From Pseudomonadota bacterium (lineage in GTDB: Bacteria; Pseudomonadota; Alphaproteobacteria; Rhizobiales; Kaistiaceae): a stretch of DNA of 6,687 nt. Location: NCBI GenBank assembly GCA_023433185.1, contig JAEZEN010000281.1, positions 1 through 6,687 on the forward strand, in the 5' to 3' direction. The stretch's first letter is position 1. Every line of letters begins with the position of its first letter. The notes below the pieces were generated by a model that ran no database searches, had not been told where the DNA came from, and saw only the letters and a program-made list of their open reading frames with translations. The position numbers were made by a program, and so were the translations under genes. This document shows positions 5,309-6,687 of the stretch, piece after piece.

Positions 5309-5615
5309 GGCTTGACCTCACGAGATCGCGGAGAAGGTCGACTTCCTTCCTGGCGCTGGCCTCCGCCTCAGCGCATGGCACCCCGCCGTCGAACTCCATG
5401 ATGCCGGCGCGCTCATCGTAAAGGGCGTTCCAGTCATCCGCTGTCCAGACGGCGAGGCCGCGAAGGTAGGCTACGATCGCCGGCTTCGCTGAGCGAAGCT
5501 CATGCAGGAGGTCGTCGTCGGGAGGGTTGTCGGACGAGAGGAACAGCCGCTCCTCCCTGACCTGAAGGACGATACCGGCATCGACCGCGCGCCGGACGAG
5601 GGCCGCCGTGCTCAT
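5301..5615 (-). CDS. Small TubC-N-like protein of the replication-type operon
   Basis: This encodes 104 residues. The ATG at 5615 overlaps the ATPase stop as ATGA, and GGAGGAG lies about 5 bp upstream, so translational coupling is expected. Residues about 4-52 (LVRRAVDAGIVLQV, RLFLSSDN, DDLLHELRSAKPAIVAYLRG) have the helix, two short strands, helix layout ending in KPAIVAYL that is typical of TubC N-terminal-like docking modules. Residues 57-80 (WTADDWNALYDERAGIMEFDGG) followed by AEAEASA resemble the C-terminal half of small proteins found beside phage primase genes in alphaproteobacteria. The position right after the primase/helicase-like gene suggests a partner for the ATPase or another element protein, but this is inference. 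There are no transmembrane segments or catalytic motifs. Confidence 0.75.
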   Translation of the reverse strand: MSTAALVRRAVDAGIVLQVREERLFLSSDNPPDDDLLHELRSAKPAIVAYLRGLAVWTADDWNALYDERAGIMEFDGGVPCAEAEASARKEVDLLRDLVRSSHG

Positions 5616-6687
5616 GGCAACTCCTCCGACCAGCCGATTTTCTCATTCGAGCCGACCCTCGAAACCATAGGGACCATAGGGGGCATAGGGGTGTCGCTCC
5701 CACGTTCACGATCCGTCGGCTCCGGAAAGGCATAGGGGGCATAGGGGGCATAGGGGGTATCGGACGCGTCCTTGACCCTATGCCCCCTATGATGCCCCTG
5801 TTTTTCGGGATCGCCCTCCGCGCAACTCATCCGGTAGGTCGTCGTCCCCCAGCGGCCGGCGGGAGACTGGCGCGAGAGGACTAAGCCCGCGATCCGGGTG
5901 CCGGCCAGCTTCTCGAACTGCGCGGATACGAACTGCCGGCCCCGGCCCTGCGGGTCGATTATTCGGAGCACGCGCTCGTCGAGGTCACGGAGCGCGACAG
6001 CGCTGTCGCCGTGGCCCTCCCACCAGGCCTTGAACAACTCCGCCGTGGACTGGCGCCTTGCATCCCGCGCCTTGGCCTCGCCGAGCCGCTCGATCGGATC
6101 GCGGCACCCGAGGGCCATCAGCGGGGCGCGGACCCAGCGCGCCCAGGTCTCGAAGCTGCCGATGGGGCGGCCCTTGGGGATACCGTCTTCGAGCCGCCCC
6201 CAGCGCCAGATCGTGAGGGCCGCAGCAAGCAGCTCCGCCCGGTTCTCGCGAATCTCCAGCCGGATGTCGCCGGGGAAGGACCGAGCCTCTGGGTCTTCGG
6301 TTCGGGGGTCGAGTTCGATGGTGATGAAGCGCCGGGCGAGGTCCTCGGACATGGTGAGGCCGTTGCCGGTGAGGACGACGAAGGCGGTGGCGTTGAGCGG
6401 CACCATCTGGGAGCGGCCGAGGACCCGGACCCGCGCCGGGCTCTCGGTGATCGCGCTGGCAAGGAGGTCCGACTTGAACGCGGTGTTGTTGAGGTTGTCG
6501 AGGAACAACATCGGACTGCCTCCCATGAGCTCAGCCGAGATGCGCTTCTCCAACTCCTCGATGGTCGAGCCGGATGTGACGGCGTGGGGCTCGCGCCCAA
6601 AGGCGATCTCCGAGATGCACCGGGCGAGCAGGCCCTTGCCGGCGCCGGCCCCGGACATCGGTGCGGCCCGGATCAGGACACCGGGGG
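5612..6687 (-). CDS. AAA+ ATPase / primase-helicase C-terminal part (5' end outside window)
   Basis: The frame is open at the window edge: PGVLIRAAP precedes the first visible ATG (6658), so that ATG is internal and the N-terminus lies beyond the window. There are 357 visible residues. Walker A is SGAGAGKG (11-18, Lys17), Walker B is PMLFLDN (58-64, Asp63), sensor 1 is VLTGNG (104-109, Asn108) and the arginine finger region is LARRF (116-120). Residues about 212-286 resemble a winged-helix end (QSTAELFKAWWE through RQFVSAQFEKL to GTTTYRM). This matches the C-terminal ATPase of phage and element primase/helicase proteins, which unwind DNA at replication start. The last about 65 residues are low complexity (TPYAPYAPYAF, TPMPPMVPMV) and come from 9-bp repeats in the DNA. 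It is probably the first visible gene of a three-gene operon with the two overlapping genes downstream. Family call is good; the exact subtype needs the missing N-terminus. Confidence 0.85.
   Translation of the reverse strand, partial: PGVLIRAAPMSGAGAGKGLLARCISEIAFGREPHAVTSGSTIEELEKRISAELMGGSPMLFLDNLNNTAFKSDLLASAITESPARVRVLGRSQMVPLNATAFVVLTGNGLTMSEDLARRFITIELDPRTEDPEARSFPGDIRLEIRENRAELLAAALTIWRWGRLEDGIPKGRPIGSFETWARWVRAPLMALGCRDPIERLGEAKARDARRQSTAELFKAWWEGHGDSAVALRDLDERVLRIIDPQGRGRQFVSAQFEKLAGTRIAGLVLSRQSPAGRWGTTTYRMSCAEGDPEKQGHHRGHRVKDASDTPYAPYAPYAFPEPTDRERGSDTPMPPMVPMVSRVGSNEKIGWSEELP
5666..5692. repeat. Three tandem 9-bp CATAGGGNN units
   Basis: CATAGGGAC, CATAGGGGG and CATAGGGGT lie head to tail without spacers inside the 3' end of the ATPase gene. 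On the coding strand they are read as PMPPMVPMV, a different codon phase from the next array. Confidence 0.9.
5731..5757. repeat. Three perfect tandem CATAGGGGG units
   Basis: Three identical 9-bp units lie head to tail within the ATPase gene and encode PYAPYAPYA on the coding strand. They share orientation with the array at 5666-5692 and are inverted relative to the block at 5776-5804. Confidence 0.95.
5740..5791. repeat. 16-bp perfect inverted repeat (hairpin) within the ATPase gene
   Basis: CATAGGGGGCATAGGG (5740-5755) is the exact reverse complement of 5776-5791. The 20-bp loop itself contains the 10-bp palindrome GGACGCGTCC (5762-5771). The arms are made of the 9-bp repeat units, so this is a repeat array facing an inverted copy of itself. 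It lies in the low-complexity tail of the protein, where an insertion would be tolerated. Confidence 0.9.
5776..5804. repeat. 29-bp repeat block, second copy
   Basis: This is identical to 5060-5088 in the DUF6362 gene: CCCTATG, CCCCCTATG, then ATGCCCCTGTTTT. Here it encodes the KQGHHRGHR segment of the ATPase tail. Just past the block this copy has one more T in the T-run than the other copy, and the two genes read it in different phases. Confidence 0.9.

Noticed and set aside
5731..5757. CRISPR array or minisatellite typing locus
   Set aside because: The units are 9 bp with no spacers, lie inside a coding region and have no cas genes nearby.

Overview
The window is GC-rich DNA with high GC at third codon positions. 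It carries several small protein families (DUF3489, DUF7220-like, DUF6362-like) that I associate with alphaproteobacterial genomes, especially rhizobia and their relatives, where they sit in prophage-like or integrative regions. That assignment rests on family recognition and composition. No rRNA, tRNA, CRISPR array or insertion-sequence transposase was seen.

Layout. Left block (1-2050): a partial helix-turn-helix gene (-) runs off the window edge. It is preceded on the same strand by an uncharacterised phage-type gene with an apparent +1 frameshift near its 3' end. A divergent DUF3489 gene (+) follows, converging on a small two-helix membrane protein gene (-). Next comes about 400 bp of decayed coding sequence (-): a broken DUF6362-family gene and, apparently, a scrap of a P-loop ATPase. 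Middle block (2055-4668): a divergently transcribed metabolic pair, an AroE/shikimate dehydrogenase-family oxidoreductase (-) and a class III PLP-dependent aminotransferase (+). They share a 403-bp intergenic region rich in dyad symmetry, including a perfect 16-bp palindrome. Right block (4775-6687): three tightly overlapping minus-strand genes of a replication-type module, namely a primase/helicase-like AAA+ ATPase (its N-terminus lies outside the window), a small TubC-N-like protein and an intact DUF6362-family protein.

How it fits together. The left and right blocks resemble pieces of alphaproteobacterial phage or integrative-element modules. The metabolic pair lies between a decayed and an intact DUF6362 gene in the same orientation. 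It may be cargo carried by an element, or host DNA caught between two element remnants; the window alone cannot decide. The two DUF6362 copies are clearly diverged, roughly 70% identical over about 84 bp by eye, so this is not a fresh duplication.

The most unusual structure is a family of 9-bp repeats (CATAGGGGG and its complement). They lie inside the coding regions of both the ATPase and DUF6362 genes and include a shared 29-bp identical block and a 16-bp perfect hairpin. The copies are read in different codon phases in the different places. This suggests the DNA, not the peptide, is what is kept or spread.
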